The notes below the pieces were generated by a model that worked only from the letters and a program-made list of their open reading frames with translations, was not told where the DNA came from and searched no databases. From assembly GCF_954871325.1 (NCBI RefSeq), contig NC_088777.1, forward strand, positions 23,351,366-23,415,365: DNA of 64,000 nt, given 5' to 3'. This stretch comes from Gordionus sp. m RMFG-2023. Its lineage: Eukaryota; Nematomorpha; Gordioida; Chordodea; Parachordodidae. The translations under genes and the position numbers were made by a program. The first letter of the stretch is position 1; the number at the start of each line of letters is the position of its first letter. Of the stretch, positions 33,361 to 45,700 are shown piece by piece.

Positions 33361-34132
33361 CAGAGACCTGCAGAGGTAACCATTTGCACGGCCCGGTTTC
33401 CAAAAATTTTTTACGGCCCGGGTTTAAATATTTTAGGCCAGCCCGGATTTTTTTTAAATTATATTCGACCTGGTATATACAAAAAATTCATCTATTTGGT
33501 ATTTTATCATATTTTTCGGCTAGTATATGTTGTTAAACGGCTCGTTTTGAGTCGATAATCTCGAAATTTCGATACTATATGTCTAGATCTTTGCTCCTTC
33601 TTTGAGCAAAATTTTCAGGCTTGCATAATATTTTTCTGGATAAAAAACTGAGTTAGCCGTTTTTAAAAATCAGCTCAAAACGAGCCGTTTAACAACACTA
33701 TTTTTTTTATATTCTAAACAGATATTTAATATATTACAAATTGATACTATAAAAAATTTGTGTAAATATATTTTGAGAATATACTATATTAATTGTATTT
33801 ATAAAAAAAATAAAACTGATATTTTAATTGATAAAAAATATAACATATATTATATAATAATGTATTTAATCCTTTGCGTATTTATTCCATGGCAGGAAAA
33901 CTATAATTATATTATGTAATAGATACTATGAGTGTTAGCTAATGTTAACTTTCACCAAACATTATATTAATCATAATATATAATCGTTATAACCATATCT
34001 AATTGACGAATATAATAATTAATGTATAAATTTTTTTAAAAAATACGGCCCGGCCCGGGTATTTTAAAAAAAAAATTTCAGGCCCGGCCCGGGTATATTT
34101 TAAAAATTTAAAATACGGCCTTGCAGGTTCTG
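33361..34132. mobile_element. 772-bp hAT-type MITE, CAGAGACCTGCAG family, with a nested MITE
   Basis: The ends are CAGAGACCTGCAGAGG and GGCCTTGCAGGTTCTG, flanked by the exact 8-bp duplication ATTTAACA (33353-33360 and 34133-34140). Both arms are short tandem repeats of CGGCCCGGGT-TTTAAAA. A second MITE (33525-33700) lies inside at the same place as in the copy at 54476-55414. The two were therefore amplified together. Confidence 0.93.
33525..33700 (+). mobile_element. MITE with TAGTGTTGTTAAACGGCTCG-type ends, nested
   Basis: The left end GTTGTTAAACGGCTCGTTTT and right end AAAACGAGCCGTTTAACAAC are inverted repeats of over 25 bp. Further copies are at 1-184 (inverted) and 54787-54970. It is noncoding. 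Confidence 0.85.
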
Positions 34133-34140
34133 ATTTAACA

Positions 34141-34948
34141 TCTGCCACACTCACCATGATTAGCAAGTTCTTTTTTAAGTAATTATACGAATGGAATAAC
34201 ATATTATTTTTGTAATGCACTAAATTGGTAAGTGTTAAATATGCTGTCCGTATTTTATTTTAAGCTAGTTCTTTTTTGGGGGGATCCCTCTTTTGTTTCG
34301 CCTTAAAAACATATAAATGAAATATATACTTTTTTGTCCCTCTTTTGTTTGATTTAACTACATTAAAATAAAAATTTTGTGATTTTTTTAATTCGGGCAT
34401 ACTTTTGAATTCCCAGTAGGGTAATCAGCAATTATAAATTAGATATTTAGATTCCGGAGATTGTTATGACGGAGGAATTTGAGTTGCTATCCCCAATTAT
34501 GTAAGATAAAACTAACACAACTCCCTTTCGCAAAAACGTTTTTTTTATACTTTGGGCCAATTTTATTTTAATTTATAATTGCGCTTTTTATTTTAACTAA
34601 TTTTTATATTTTCAGCCTATATTTTTTTGGTTTATAAATTTTTTTAAGTGATAAAATTTAAATAAGTTTTTACGTGTCTTTTTATATCAAATAATTTGCG
34701 TTTTATTCTGGAGTTTTCTTAAATAACCTATTATGGCCTATACCCAACCCCTGGACTGAAAAATGAGGAGCCTCCTATTATACTACCCGTAACTAAAGCC
34801 CCGCAACTTAAAGCCAGCTATAAATTTTTTAAAAATTAAGATGATATTTTATCGGATAGTATTGGCAAATTTAATAATATCGCTCAATAACCGATATTTT
34901 AAAAAAGATGAATAATATCCTTATCCGATAAAAAAATATAGGTACATC
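34141..34948. other. No gene seen; short ATATCGGATAA-type inverted repeat at the right end
   Basis: AT-rich. At 34850-34935 ATTTTATCGGATA faces TATCCGATAAAAAAATAT. This may be one end of an older element into which the next hAT inserted. Confidence 0.4.
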
Positions 34949-37900
34949 CAGGGTTGGGCAGTATCGCGGATATTTGTATCGACGATACAAGATACAAGAT
35001 ACTTTTGTATCTTAGATACATATTATTTAAAAGTATTTGTATCTTAACCAACTTTGTATTCAAAAAGATACAGATACTTTAAAAAAAATTTATATTGGTT
35101 AATTTAAATAGTATTAAAATTTAAAATGATATTGTTTTAAGATTTAAATGAAAAATTTGTTCAAAATTTAGATATTTTAAGATAATTTTTGATATATGAC
35201 GTTGGTCGTCATATAGCAATTTGCTAATAATTAGAACTTACATATTTGAATCGTTTTATATCTGTCTATTTTAAAATTATGGAAGAAGAAAATAGAATAA
35301 TATGTTTATCTTCGTCTTCAGATGATTCTTCAACCGAAAATTATAACAATAAATTTAAACTAAGCATACTTAATGGCAAATTTTTTGAAGTACTTCAAGA
35401 TGATCATAATAAAGTTACTGCAGAATGTAAAGAATGCCACAAACCTATAAATGGTTCTGCGGATTCGTCATCAAATTTTGTCAAGCATCTAAAAGTATAA
35501 TATATAATTATATAAAGAATCACATTTATAATCATATTCATTATTATTTCATATTCCATATCTGTTGCTAAATTTAGAAGTATTTTAAAATAAATTTTCA
35601 TATTATTGATAAAAATCATTTATGAAATGAATAAGAAAAATAATATTGATAAAAAAAGAGGTTGTTAATTTGAACACTAGGCCAATATAATCAAAATATT
35701 TAGGGCACCATTTTTATATGATAGATAGTACTTAGCAATATTTAATCCACCATGTGTTTTTTTTAATTTTTACATATATGCTTAAAATATATAATTTTTT
35801 AAAAAATTATTTAAAAAAAAATTCTTACCAATGTATTTTTAATGATTTTACAAAAATTATTTATAAAATTTTAATGGGTATTAATTATTATTTATAAATA
35901 AGACAAAAGTTTCATAAATATTTTAATATAAATATATTTCATCTAATTTTATTATTAAAAGTAGAATTTTTTACAAAAAAATTAGTAAATATCTAATACA
36001 AAATATTTTATTATTTGTTTCACTTATAGAGACGTCATCTGGAATCATTTAAAAATTATATGACCCATCATAAAATATCACACAAACAGAAAAAACAAAA
36101 AGAAATAGTGAAAACTACATCATTAACTCAAAAAAAGTATTTTCAAATGATAATAAGAAAAAAATTTCTCAAGATAAATTTAATAATTTATTAACTTCAT
36201 TTGTTGCAAAAGGAATGCATCCATTATCCATAGTTGAGCAAAAGGAATTTGTCAAAATGATGGAAGGTAAATTCAATTTTTTTTTCTCTTATCCTTATTT
36301 CTTCTACTTGTCAATTTATTAGAAATATTATCCTGTATTGGAAATCCAATTAAAAATTTTTCTCGAAGATCTTTGCAAAGAAAAATTGATGAAAGCTTCA
36401 TACATGAAACTGATCATTTAAAACAGTTATTGAAAGCTCAGACATACATCTGCACTACTACAGATATTTGGTCTACTAAAACTAGAAGCTTTCATGACTT
36501 GTCACTGGGTAATGAAATAATATGCTATTTTATTTATAAATTCAATTAAATAAATATTTAAATAAGCTCTCAAGTGATATTTTACAAAGACAATCTCGGG
36601 CCCTTGTTGTGAGAAGATTTTCAGGAAGCCACACCTATGATAAAATAGCAGAATTAGTTGATGAAATTCATCGTGACTTTGGTATTGACGAAAAAGTTAT
36701 AGCAACTAGTACAGATAACGGCTCTAACTTTAAGAAAGCTTCCAAGGAGTTTGGATATTCTACGGAATCTGTAGAGAATACATCAATGATAATGAATGTA
36801 TAGAATTCGAAATCATTGAAAGTATTATTTAATACTTCTTTAAAATTTATTATGATATTGTAAATTTAGTAAAATTTTTTATTCAAATAAAATTATTTAT
36901 TTGTTTATTTAAGGGTCTAAAGAAGCCTCAATAACATTGCCTCAACACATTCGTTGTTTGTCCCATACGATAAGTCTAATTGCCACAACAGATGTCGAGA
37001 GAGCTATTAAGGATTCTCCTAACATTTCTAAAATTCATCATCCTGCAATAGCTAAATGTACTAAGCAATGGAATACAAATAATAGGCCTAAAACTGCAGA
37101 ACTTATCAAAGCAGTTTTAGGAAAACAATTAGTTACACCTTTTTGCACTAGATGGAATAGTTTTGATAGTCTTCATAGTTTATTAAAATTTAAAGGCGAA
37201 CTTCCTAAATTATGTCAAAAATTAGAATTTCCTAAATTAAGAGATATTGAAATTCAATATTTAGAAGAATATTGCAATATAATGGCCCCATTGGCTATAG
37301 CGATTGACAAAATACAGAGTGAATTCAACTGCTATTATGGAGAATAAGCTCCAATTTTAAATGTCGTTAAAAAAATTACAAATTTAATTCAAACCAATCT
37401 ACAATTTTGCAAACCATTAGCTATTGCCATAGAAAATTCTTTAAATAAAAGATTTAAAAATATATATGATTTTGATAACAATTTAAAAAGTGCATTTTTG
37501 GCAACTATTTCTCATCCCTATTTTAAAAATCGTTGGATTGATGGTGAAAAAGAAAAAAAATACCTTCAGGATATGTTATTACATGAAGTTTTAATTGTTT
37601 TTAAAAATAATATTGAATTTAATACTTCAACAAAATCTTCAATTGATGAAGATGATGATTACTTTTGCTTTAAAAGTACCACATCCAATTCTAATAATTC
37701 AATAAATGATATTGAAATAGAGGTCCTAAATTATATGAAAGATGACAGGCTGAGTATAAATGTGTTAAATTGTTATAAATATATAAAAGAAATACTTATT
37801 AAATATAACACAATATTACCCTCCTCAACCCCCGTTTAAAGATTATTTAGCTTTGCTAATATGGTTAATAGACCAAATCGTCAAAGATTGAACGATAAAT

Positions 37901-38212
37901 TATTTGAAAAATTAATAATGTTAAAAAATAATGCTGATTTATTATTATTTACTAATTATATAATTATTAAATGGAATATCGCATTATCTTTTATAATAAA
38001 TTTGTTATTTTCTACAATTTATTTTAAATATTTTTTTATAAATTTATATTATAGATAAGAAAATAAAGCTTTATACATTTTTTTTAAAGTATCTTGTATC
38101 TTAGATACTTTTTTTTAAAAAATATATAATTATCTTGTATCTTATATCTTATTGAAATTTTTATAAAGTATCTGTATCCGAATATAATTTTCTGAAAATT
38201 TGCAAAACCCTG
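34949..38212 (+). mobile_element. 3.3-kb BED-finger hAT transposon, almost full length
   Basis: The ends are CAGGGTTGGGCAGTATC and TTTGCAAAACCCTG, with the exact 8-bp duplication GGTACATC (34941-34948 and 38213-38220). Subterminal regions repeat GATACAAGATACTTTTGTAT and AGTATCTTGTATCTTAG-like motifs in both arms, the kind of clustered sites hAT transposases bind. A transposase gene fills the interior on the plus strand. Confidence 0.95.
35279..38040 (+). pseudogene. hAT transposase with introns, near-complete, two in-frame stops
   Basis: Exon 1 (ATG 35279) encodes an acidic leader and a BED finger (CKECHKPI then SSSNFVKHLK) ending at a donor (35497). A T-rich intron ends at 36029, and RRHLESFKNYMTHH completes the finger. 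A second intron (about 36266-36321) precedes the segment with ICTTTDIWSTKTRSFHDLS, which holds the first catalytic Asp. After a damaged stretch, RALVVRRFSGSHTYDKIAEL and ATSTDNGSNFKKA (second Asp) follow. A third intron (about 36796-36914) precedes IRCLSHTISLIA and FCTRWNSFDSL. The rest of the core runs to YYGE, where there is a stop at 37348, and resumes. The C-terminal domain is SSTPV, stop, RLFSFANMVNRP. Introns and domain order are normal for BED-hATs; the two stops and the damaged stretch make this copy dead. Confidence 0.9.
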
Positions 38213-38220
38213 GGTACATC

Positions 38221-38576
38221 CCTAATAAATATTATAATTAACCTCGTTGGAAATATCATTGAAAAAATTTAAAACGATGGATGTTCTCATTTTATTTGGT
38301 GATTTACTTTTTAATGTTGTGCAGCATAGATTATGAAAATACATAGCTCTTCATTGTAATAACGACCGTCCTCTTTCACAAAACCTGTTGGTCCAGATAG
38401 ATGGAAATATTATTAACAGCCCTTGTTTATGATCCGTTTTTCGTTATAAAAATTAAAATTAATGCCTAACTAAATTGATTTATAGTATAACTTATTTCAA
38501 TAGATTTCTATTAGTAATGGTGATAAATCAGTCAATAAACGTTAAAAACTATAAAATACTGTCAATTAATAGGAAA
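38221..38576. other. No gene seen
   Basis: AT-rich sequence between the hAT at 34949 and the TAGACCTA terminus. There is no supported frame or repeat. Confidence 0.5.
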
Positions 38577-38662
38577 TAGACCTAATAAAAATATATTATT
38601 CGACGAATAATTTTTTATCTGTGATTCGATCGAATTATTCGATTCGAATTTTTGTAGGTCTA
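38577..38662. repeat. 86-bp palindrome with TAGACCTA at both ends
   Basis: It starts TAGACCTAATAAAAATATAT and ends TTCGAATTTTTGTAGGTCTA. Between them ATTCGACGAATAATT and GAATTATTCGATTCG form further inverted matches. It could be a minimal MITE or the left terminus of the outer hAT with a duplicated inverted end. Confidence 0.65.
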
Positions 38663-38959
38663 AACATTGAAAAATAATATATTATTTGAAGGCATTATTT
38701 AAAATATTTTTATTTAATAAAATTTCCTAGTGGAAAAAGAAGCATTTTATATTTCTAAAATTGTAACAGCTGTTTTTATTCGAATAACTTCTTAATACTA
38801 AATTTTGAATTATTTTATAATAGGCTATGCACATTATTTTAGCTAGAAAATGAAAACATGGCGCAATATTTGAAAATACTTCCTGTGGAAAATTTGAAAT
38901 TCTATGAACATTATATCTCAATATTGATAGCAATTATAACTTACACTAAAGAAATTAAG
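38663..38959. other. No gene seen
   Basis: AT-rich. A 68-codon minus frame at 38727-38933 shows no recognisable motif. Confidence 0.45.
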
Positions 38960-39262
38960 CTTAAAATCAGCCATCACCCACCTTTAAAGTAATTAAATTA
39001 TACTGTAGTTCTCGGGTATAGGCTCTTTGTCCCACTCCTTTTAAATTAAAGCCTATAGAGGTTTAAGCAACATTTTTCGAAATGTTGTGCCTACAAGTAC
39101 GTGCGGCTTGCCCACAAACGTGTGGAGGGCTCCTCATATTTTTACTTTTATACCCAAATTAAATTGTTCCAATCGATGGAAATGAGGAAAACCTAGCGTA
39201 GCACTGTTGTGTATTCAACGTTAGAGGGCGATGCGCTATATATCACGTATACTAAATTTACT
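38960..39262 (+). mobile_element. 5'-truncated LINE 3' end, inverted relative to the LINE at 42743
   Basis: About 300 bases match the reverse complement of 42960-43262. Shared blocks include CCACCTTTAAAGTAATTAA, ACAAGTACGTGCGGCTTGCC, GTGTGGAGGGCTCCTCATAT, GGAAATGAGGAAAACCTAGC and CAACGTTAGAGGGCG. The match ends near TATATATCACGTA. It corresponds to the 3' untranslated part of the full-length LINE and most likely is a separate truncated insertion of the same family. Confidence 0.75.
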
Positions 39263-39669
39263 TACGAAAATTGTTTTATGAATTTGAATATGAGGAAGAT
39301 GGACCAAGAAAGTATGTGAAAGTTGTCTTTCTGGCCAGTTAAAGCTTAGTATGTATTGACTGGCTATTTAACTGGCCATATTATATTATTTTAGAATTTT
39401 ATTATAAATATGAAATACTTCCAAAATGCCTATCTTATATATTCCTTCATTTTTTAGGTATATAAATATTTAATTATATATAAATTTAATTAGTATTAAT
39501 TAACAACTAAATTTTTCATCATCCATTTTGTTAATATTTTATAAATCAATATCTTAATTATCCTTTTGTTAAACATTCTTATTTCAATATAAAATTAATC
39601 ACTATATATTTAATGATTTTATAAATTATTATCTTAATTATCTTATATGTTAAAATGATTATTTTAAGA
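39263..39669. other. Left part of hAT copy A, noncoding
   Basis: From about 39380 this matches 41310-41510 (an internal direct repeat) and 52132-52320 of copy B (TAAATTT-TCATCATCCATT, TTTTGTTAAACATTCTTATT). There is no coding sequence. Confidence 0.6.
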
Positions 39670-41267
39670 CAGTGGCGTATCCAAGATTTTCTTATAGGGG
39701 GGGGGGAATAATTTTTGGGAACTCCACCGATAAACCCCTTTTGCCTGGCCTTCGGCCAGCTTTCCCCTGACCTTCGGCCGGGTCTTATGTTTTAGCTATT
39801 CTATTAAATTATTCATAATTTAATAATAATTATATTTCTATTTTTAACTATTATTTACTAATTCGTGCTTATGGATATTACAAGCCTATTTTTTTATTAT
39901 TTCAAAGGTATATTATATTTAATAAAGTTTTTTTAAATGTTGAAATAAAGTGTAATGTCATTTTTTTATAAAATTTGCTTTAATAACTAGCCTCAGCTTA
40001 AATTCTCATACTATATAAGTAGAATATAATTTTTTTATTGAAAATACTAATAGTAGTGTGTATAAAATATTGACTAAAAAATAATTAAATTAACAAGTTT
40101 TATACTTCTTATCAAATACAATATTATACAAAATATTTTCTATAATTATAATGTGATTTTTAATTTTCGTGGGAATGTTGCCAATTCATCAAGAATTTCG
40201 TTTGTTATTGGAACCAAATCTATGTGGATATTTAACAGAGCTAACCCATTTAGCCGAGATTCAGTGTTTCGTAAATATGTTTTCAACAATCTCAAGTTGG
40301 GAAAAGTCCTTTCATTCGTTCATGTTTTAATAGGCAAACATGCAAGAATATAAAACAACTTCAAAATATTAGGAAATTGAGCCAATGTTTCTTTACACCG
40401 ATTGAGCGCATCAATAGCATGCTCAGGTAAAATAGCTAAACGTAGTAAATATTTATACCACAATTCGAATTCACTGATTAAATTTATTTCAGTATCAATC
40501 TCATAGGAATAAAATTTTGCTAAATATTTAATTTTACCAATAGTGGCATTAGAAAACGAAGAAGGATTTTTGGGTAATAAAACTTGAAGATTGCTAAAGA
40601 CTTGTTTTTTATCTAAAAACCGTATTTTTATTTGCGATAAAAAAGTATCTAATAATGGGATGAAAATGGATATTTTATAACATTCTTCAGTTGAGCCAAT
40701 ATTTATTTTCATCTCTGTATATTTTCCGCCAAATCAACCTGAACCAAATCTAAATTTGGTTTTTGTAAATTTCTACAAAGTAATGAGCTAAAAATAATTT
40801 ATTGATGCAACTAGCAGCAAATGATAAACTCCGATTGATGATTGATTATTTAAATTCAATAATCATATCGCTTCTGACGACACATTACTTTTTTTCATGC
40901 TTAGCCTTATTTAACTTTTGTATTTCTATTTCTTCTGTTCTAAAGTGGAAGTAAAAATGAAAAATATTTAAAATTTTTTAGATATATATTAACAATTAAA
41001 ATATTATTAAAAATAGTTATTAATTCCAACTCACTAATAATTTTGAATTTAATAAAATAAATATATATAATAATAAAATAAATTATCGTTTGATTTCAAT
41101 ATCTCCATATTATTAATATTTTTGAATAATATGTTGGGAAATTGATATTCAAATATTTGTAAAATTTTGATTGGGGGGGGGGGGGTAAAATTTTTATTAG
41201 CTTAAAATGATATTTATGAAAATAGCCAAATTTGCGATGCCCCCCCCCCTCATTGGTTACGTGCCTG
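39670..41267 (-). mobile_element. 1.6-kb hAT derivative (CAGTGGCGTA family) inserted in copy A
   Basis: The ends are CAGTGGCGTATCCAAGATTT and GGTTACGTGCCTG, flanked by TTTTAAGA (39662-39669) and TTTTAATA (41268-41275). Copy B shows the empty site GATTATTTTAATAATTAAAT at 52312-52331, proving the insertion boundaries. G-rich (39699-39708) and G/C homopolymer runs (41175-41186, 41240-41249) lie near the ends. A transposase fragment occupies the middle on the minus strand. Confidence 0.95.
40145..40715 (-). pseudogene. hAT transposase C-terminal part (ZMYM1/DUF4371-like)
   Basis: The minus strand is open for 130 codons from 40712. It reads ECYKISIFIPLLDTFLSQIK (region before the dimerisation domain), LQVLLPKN, a long helical part with SEFELWYKYLLR, then FPNILKLFYILACLPIKT. 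The last motif is the (A)CLPVxT pattern that starts the dimerisation domain in hATs related to ZMYM1 and the '52 kDa repressor'-like proteins. Just beyond, at 40150-40320, the complement encodes RTFPNLRLLK-like residues in another frame, so the domain continues after a frame change. The N-terminal zinc finger and catalytic Asp motifs are missing. The enclosing element is internally deleted. Confidence 0.75.
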
Positions 41268-41934
41268 TTTTAATAATTAAATCACAGCAATTTATAAATT
41301 TATGAAATTAAATTAAACATTAAATATAAAATATTACATTTAGAAATATTTGTAAAAGACCTATTTTTTCATATTTAGGTAATGAAAATTTAATTATAAA
41401 CTAATTTAATTAGTATTATTAACATCTAAATTTATCATCATCCATTTAATGTTAAGATTTTATAAATTAATATCATAATTATTTTGTTAAACATTCTTAT
41501 TTTCTTTTGGCCATGCTATAAATTTTATAATAATATTTAATGTAGGAAATTCTTATTGCCCAAATCAAATAATCTAAAACTTTAATATGAATCAAAATTC
41601 ACTAAAATTTATATTATCTATATAATATTATATTCTTGTTTCTTTTCCCAATAAAATTTTTTAAAAACTATCATCTACATTTGGGGATAATTTACATATT
41701 TTATGAGCATTTAAAAAATATTTTATAAGTGACTCTATAAACTTTGAAGTATAGTTTAAAATATTTTATATTATTTATGTACAACAATCCAGCTTTAATT
41801 TATTCTATTATACATAAAATTCTGATATGATAATTATAAGATCTGATGATTTTACATAAATTTTACTGACTAACCTATTGCCTTTTTGGCCATGCTATAA
41901 ATTTTATAATAATATTTAATTTAAATAGATGTTC
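41268..41934. other. 5' noncoding part of hAT copy A
   Basis: It aligns with 52324-53000 of copy B with only scattered differences, including TTTTGGCCATGCTATAAATT twice in each copy. No frame is supported. Confidence 0.7.
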
Positions 41935-42742
41935 AACACAGTGGTATAATTGATATTTTTGAATCAGAAAGCTTTGTAGAACAAAGTGAATGTTCATTCA
42001 CATCAAATTCTATACAGTCTAGAGGAGGACGAAACACTATATTTAATTTACCAAGCATTGACAGAAACTGCTAGATGTAAGGTTTGTCGAGTCGAAATTA
42101 AGTGTAAAAAAAAACTACTTTAGCTTTAATTAATCATAACAAACGATTCCATCAAAAGACCTATAATAAACATCATTTATTAAATTTTTTGATCAAATCT
42201 AATATCCCATTTAAAATCCTTGCAACAAATGAATTTAAATGTTTTGTTAATGCATTAAATCCTAACATTAAAATATGTTCAATTCCTACAATTGAATCTT
42301 TTGATAATGAATTCAAAAAAATTAAAGATAAACAATTCAAAAACTCAAATAAATTTTACAATAGATATTTGGTCAAGTCCAACATATGTCCCATTCTTAG
42401 GGTTAACCTGCCATTACATTGATGATGAATGGGTACTAAAATTTATATTATTATACATTGTTCCATTTACAAATTCCCATTATGGGGAAAACATATATAA
42501 AACATTTTATAGAATCATTAATAATTATAACATAGATATAAAGTCAACAGCTATTACATGTGACAATGCCATAACTATATAAATACCCTCAAAATTAAAA
42601 ATCTCATATCAAAAATTGCACATATTAGGTTTTAAATCTGTTGTTCAAGAAATAATAAAAAACAAATAGATAAGCAATTAAAGAAATTAAGATACAATAT
42701 AAAAAGGTAACAAAGGTTGTAATATTACATTAGTAAAATAAA
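41935..42742 (+). pseudogene. hAT copy A transposase, 5' part
   Basis: A damaged BED finger lies at about 42000-42160 (ARCKVCRVEIKCK, then LINHNKRFHQKT). The catalytic start follows at 42189-42582: FTIDIWSSPTYVPFLGLTCH carries the first Asp and TAITCDNAITI the second. Two frames overlap because of a shift near 42330. It aligns closely with 53010-53880 of copy B, but lacks ~95 bases present there between the finger and the core. A LINE inserted at about 42743 separates it from its continuation at 46437. Confidence 0.85.
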
Positions 42743-45700
42743 TTAAAAAATAACATAGATTAATTATACATTAATATAATGGGCTAACATTATAATAATA
42801 TGCAAAAAAATGGCCAAAGTCTATACTATGCATATAGGATGTTCAATTACGGCGTTATTGAAAAAATAAAGCTGAGATAATTGTATTTTACTATGTTTAT
42901 GGCTAATCGTTGGCGTAGGTAGAATCCCTCGTTGGGATTCTCGGTCCTAGCAGAGATCCGTTTTCCTAGCTCTTTACGTGATACGTGATATATAGCGCAT
43001 TCGCCCTCTAACGTTGAATATACAACAGAGCAACGCTAGGTTTTCCTCATTTCCATCTAATTGGAATTTATTAATTTAAGGGGGGAAAAAAAATATGAGG
43101 AGCCCTCCACACGTTTGTGGGCAAGCCGCACGTACTTGTACGCACAACAATTCTGAAGAAATGTTATTAAAACGTCTATAGGCTTAGAAGAAAAGAGAGG
43201 GACCAAAAAATAGCCTACACCCAAGAACTGCTTTTAAAGTTAATTACTTTAAAGGTGGGAGGTGGAAAATTTAACTTGAAAAGCTTTATTGTAAGTTTAT
43301 TTATTTTAGAGGTAAAAAAGAAATATACTTTCAAGAGGAATAAATCCACAAGAGAAATCGAGGAAGAAAAGTAAGAAAAAGGTATTTGAACTAGAGATCT
43401 CTAGGAACAAATTTAATTTTCATCTAAAATATCTATCTTTGATGCGAAAGAGTTTTCTGATAGACCTTTTGCAATTATTAAGCTTTATAAATTGTTTCAT
43501 GTTTACATTCAGCTCCATCACGTCTTTTATAGCTTTGTAATACCATAACGATTTATATTTAGTATACTGTTTCCCTTTATGTGTATATAACCAAACGATA
43601 GCATCATGTACAAGGTAACGTAATATTTATCGGAGTGTGGCTAGATTTCCTCCAGAGGTTAGAGTTAGAGATGACTCTGGGATAAAAAATACCATTTATA
43701 GTTCTCAGACAATTATTTATAAAGGATTGGATACGTCTTAAGTCCGTTTTATTAACTTCCCATATGTCACTTCCATATAATAAAATAGGGATAATAGTAG
43801 AGTTAAAAAGCCTCAACCTCGTAAAAACCAATATTTCCTTAGACTTCCAGATTTTCATGTACATATAGAACGCTCTTTTGGCTTTTTGCGTTCTAATCTT
43901 CATTTCCTCTTTACATTCCCCCTTATTATTGAGCATCACACCCAGGTATTTGATATTATCTACTTTTTTGATAACGTTCCCGCCTACCAGAAGATTTTGG
44001 AGCGGTGGTGTATTTGGCGAGGAAAGAATAACCGTTTTATTGAAATTAATTTTTAAACCAACTCTGAGGCTTATGGTTTCGATAAGGTATATCAGACATA
44101 CAGTCTCTTCAATATTTTTTGATATTACAACAATATCGTCGGCATACGAAACGATCTTATTAACAAAGTGAAAATTTTCATTAGACCCAAAGTCAGCCAA
44201 GTCTGCAGCAGCATTTACCTCCTTTATGACTTTATTTATTATGATGTTAAAGAGAAGTGGTGATAAAGTACAACCTTGTTTTACTCCCTTTTTTATCTTG
44301 AAGAAGGGTGATATTTTATCGTTTGTTTTAAAACATGAAGTTAATTTGGAATAATGATTCCTTAAGATGGAGATAATATTTTGTTCGATACCACACTCTG
44401 ATAGTGCTACCCATAAGGCGTTATAGTCTACATTATCAAAGGCCCTACTGAAATCAATAAAAGTGTAATAAGACGGAATCCTATATTTCCAGCACTTTTG
44501 CATAATTATTTTCAGCGATAAAATAGGTTCCAAAATGTTTTTATTTGGCCTATATGCAAAGATATATTTAGAAAGAAGAAAGGGTGTAGAAGTTAAGATC
44601 CTATTCTTGATTAGTGTCATAAAGACCTTCGATACGCAGGAGGTCAGAGCTACTGCCCGATAGTCCGCGAATTTCTTTGGTTCCTTAATTTTCGGGAAGT
44701 TGCACAGAAGAGATTTATTCCATTCTGACGGAGTATTCCCACTTTCCCAAATTTTGTTAAAGAGAGCAAGGAGAAAAGAAGAGATTAGGTTCGGGGATAT
44801 TTTTAAATATTCAGCAGTAATGTTATCCAAACCCGGAGCTCTATTGTTCCGTAGTTTCTTTACGATATTCGAAATTTCATTTGAAGAGAAACCAGCCGGG
44901 GATATAATAATGTGAGAATTCACCATAGTTAAAGGAGTAGCCTTGCGAGAGTCAAAAATCGACATATAATGATCCAGCCACAGTGCCATTTGCTCATCTT
45001 GGTCCGTTATGGTTTTCCCATTTGCTAAGACAATCATAGGAAGTTTCACAAAGCAACTGGATTTGCAGAAGTACTTTAATTTTCTATATGCATCGTAGAT
45101 CCTGTTCTCTTTCATATCTTCGTCAATGTCAGCCGCCCTTTTAGCAATAAAAATTCTCCTATCTTTCCGTAGTAATCTTTTAATGTCTTTCCATAGATCA
45201 ATGTTAGAGCTGTTCGTCACTCTTAGTTGATATATCTTCTCAAGAGTTTCATCAGACATCCATTCTTTCCTAGTTGCAAGATTTACGTTTGGCAGTCTCT
45301 CATAAGATTCCGCTAGTTCTTTCTCAAAAAGTTCCCAGCAAACTTCAACGTTTCCATTTCTGGTATTAATAAAGGTTTCTTTTTTTGAAATAAGGGATTG
45401 TTCAAAGAGAGTTTTGTTCCCTTGCAATAGAAACTTATTTGCTTTACGTGGAAAAATTATATTGGACGAGGTAGCATTGACGGCCATTAAGTTAGGAATA
45501 CTATTATTATGATATCCCCAGATGTTTTTTATTTTTATAACTGCAATAACCATCTTATGATCAGATATGTTAACCCTGGTAGATGCTTTAACATCTTCAA
45601 ACCAACTATGAATATTGGAAATAAAGAAGTCAATTTGAGATATCTGTCTGCCCCTCACAAAGGTATATTTGTTGATATCACGATGGCAGAAAAAAGTATT

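Noticed and set aside
40153-40353. 66-codon plus-strand frame with RNA-binding-like composition
   Set aside because: Antisense to the ZMYM1-like transposase fragment.
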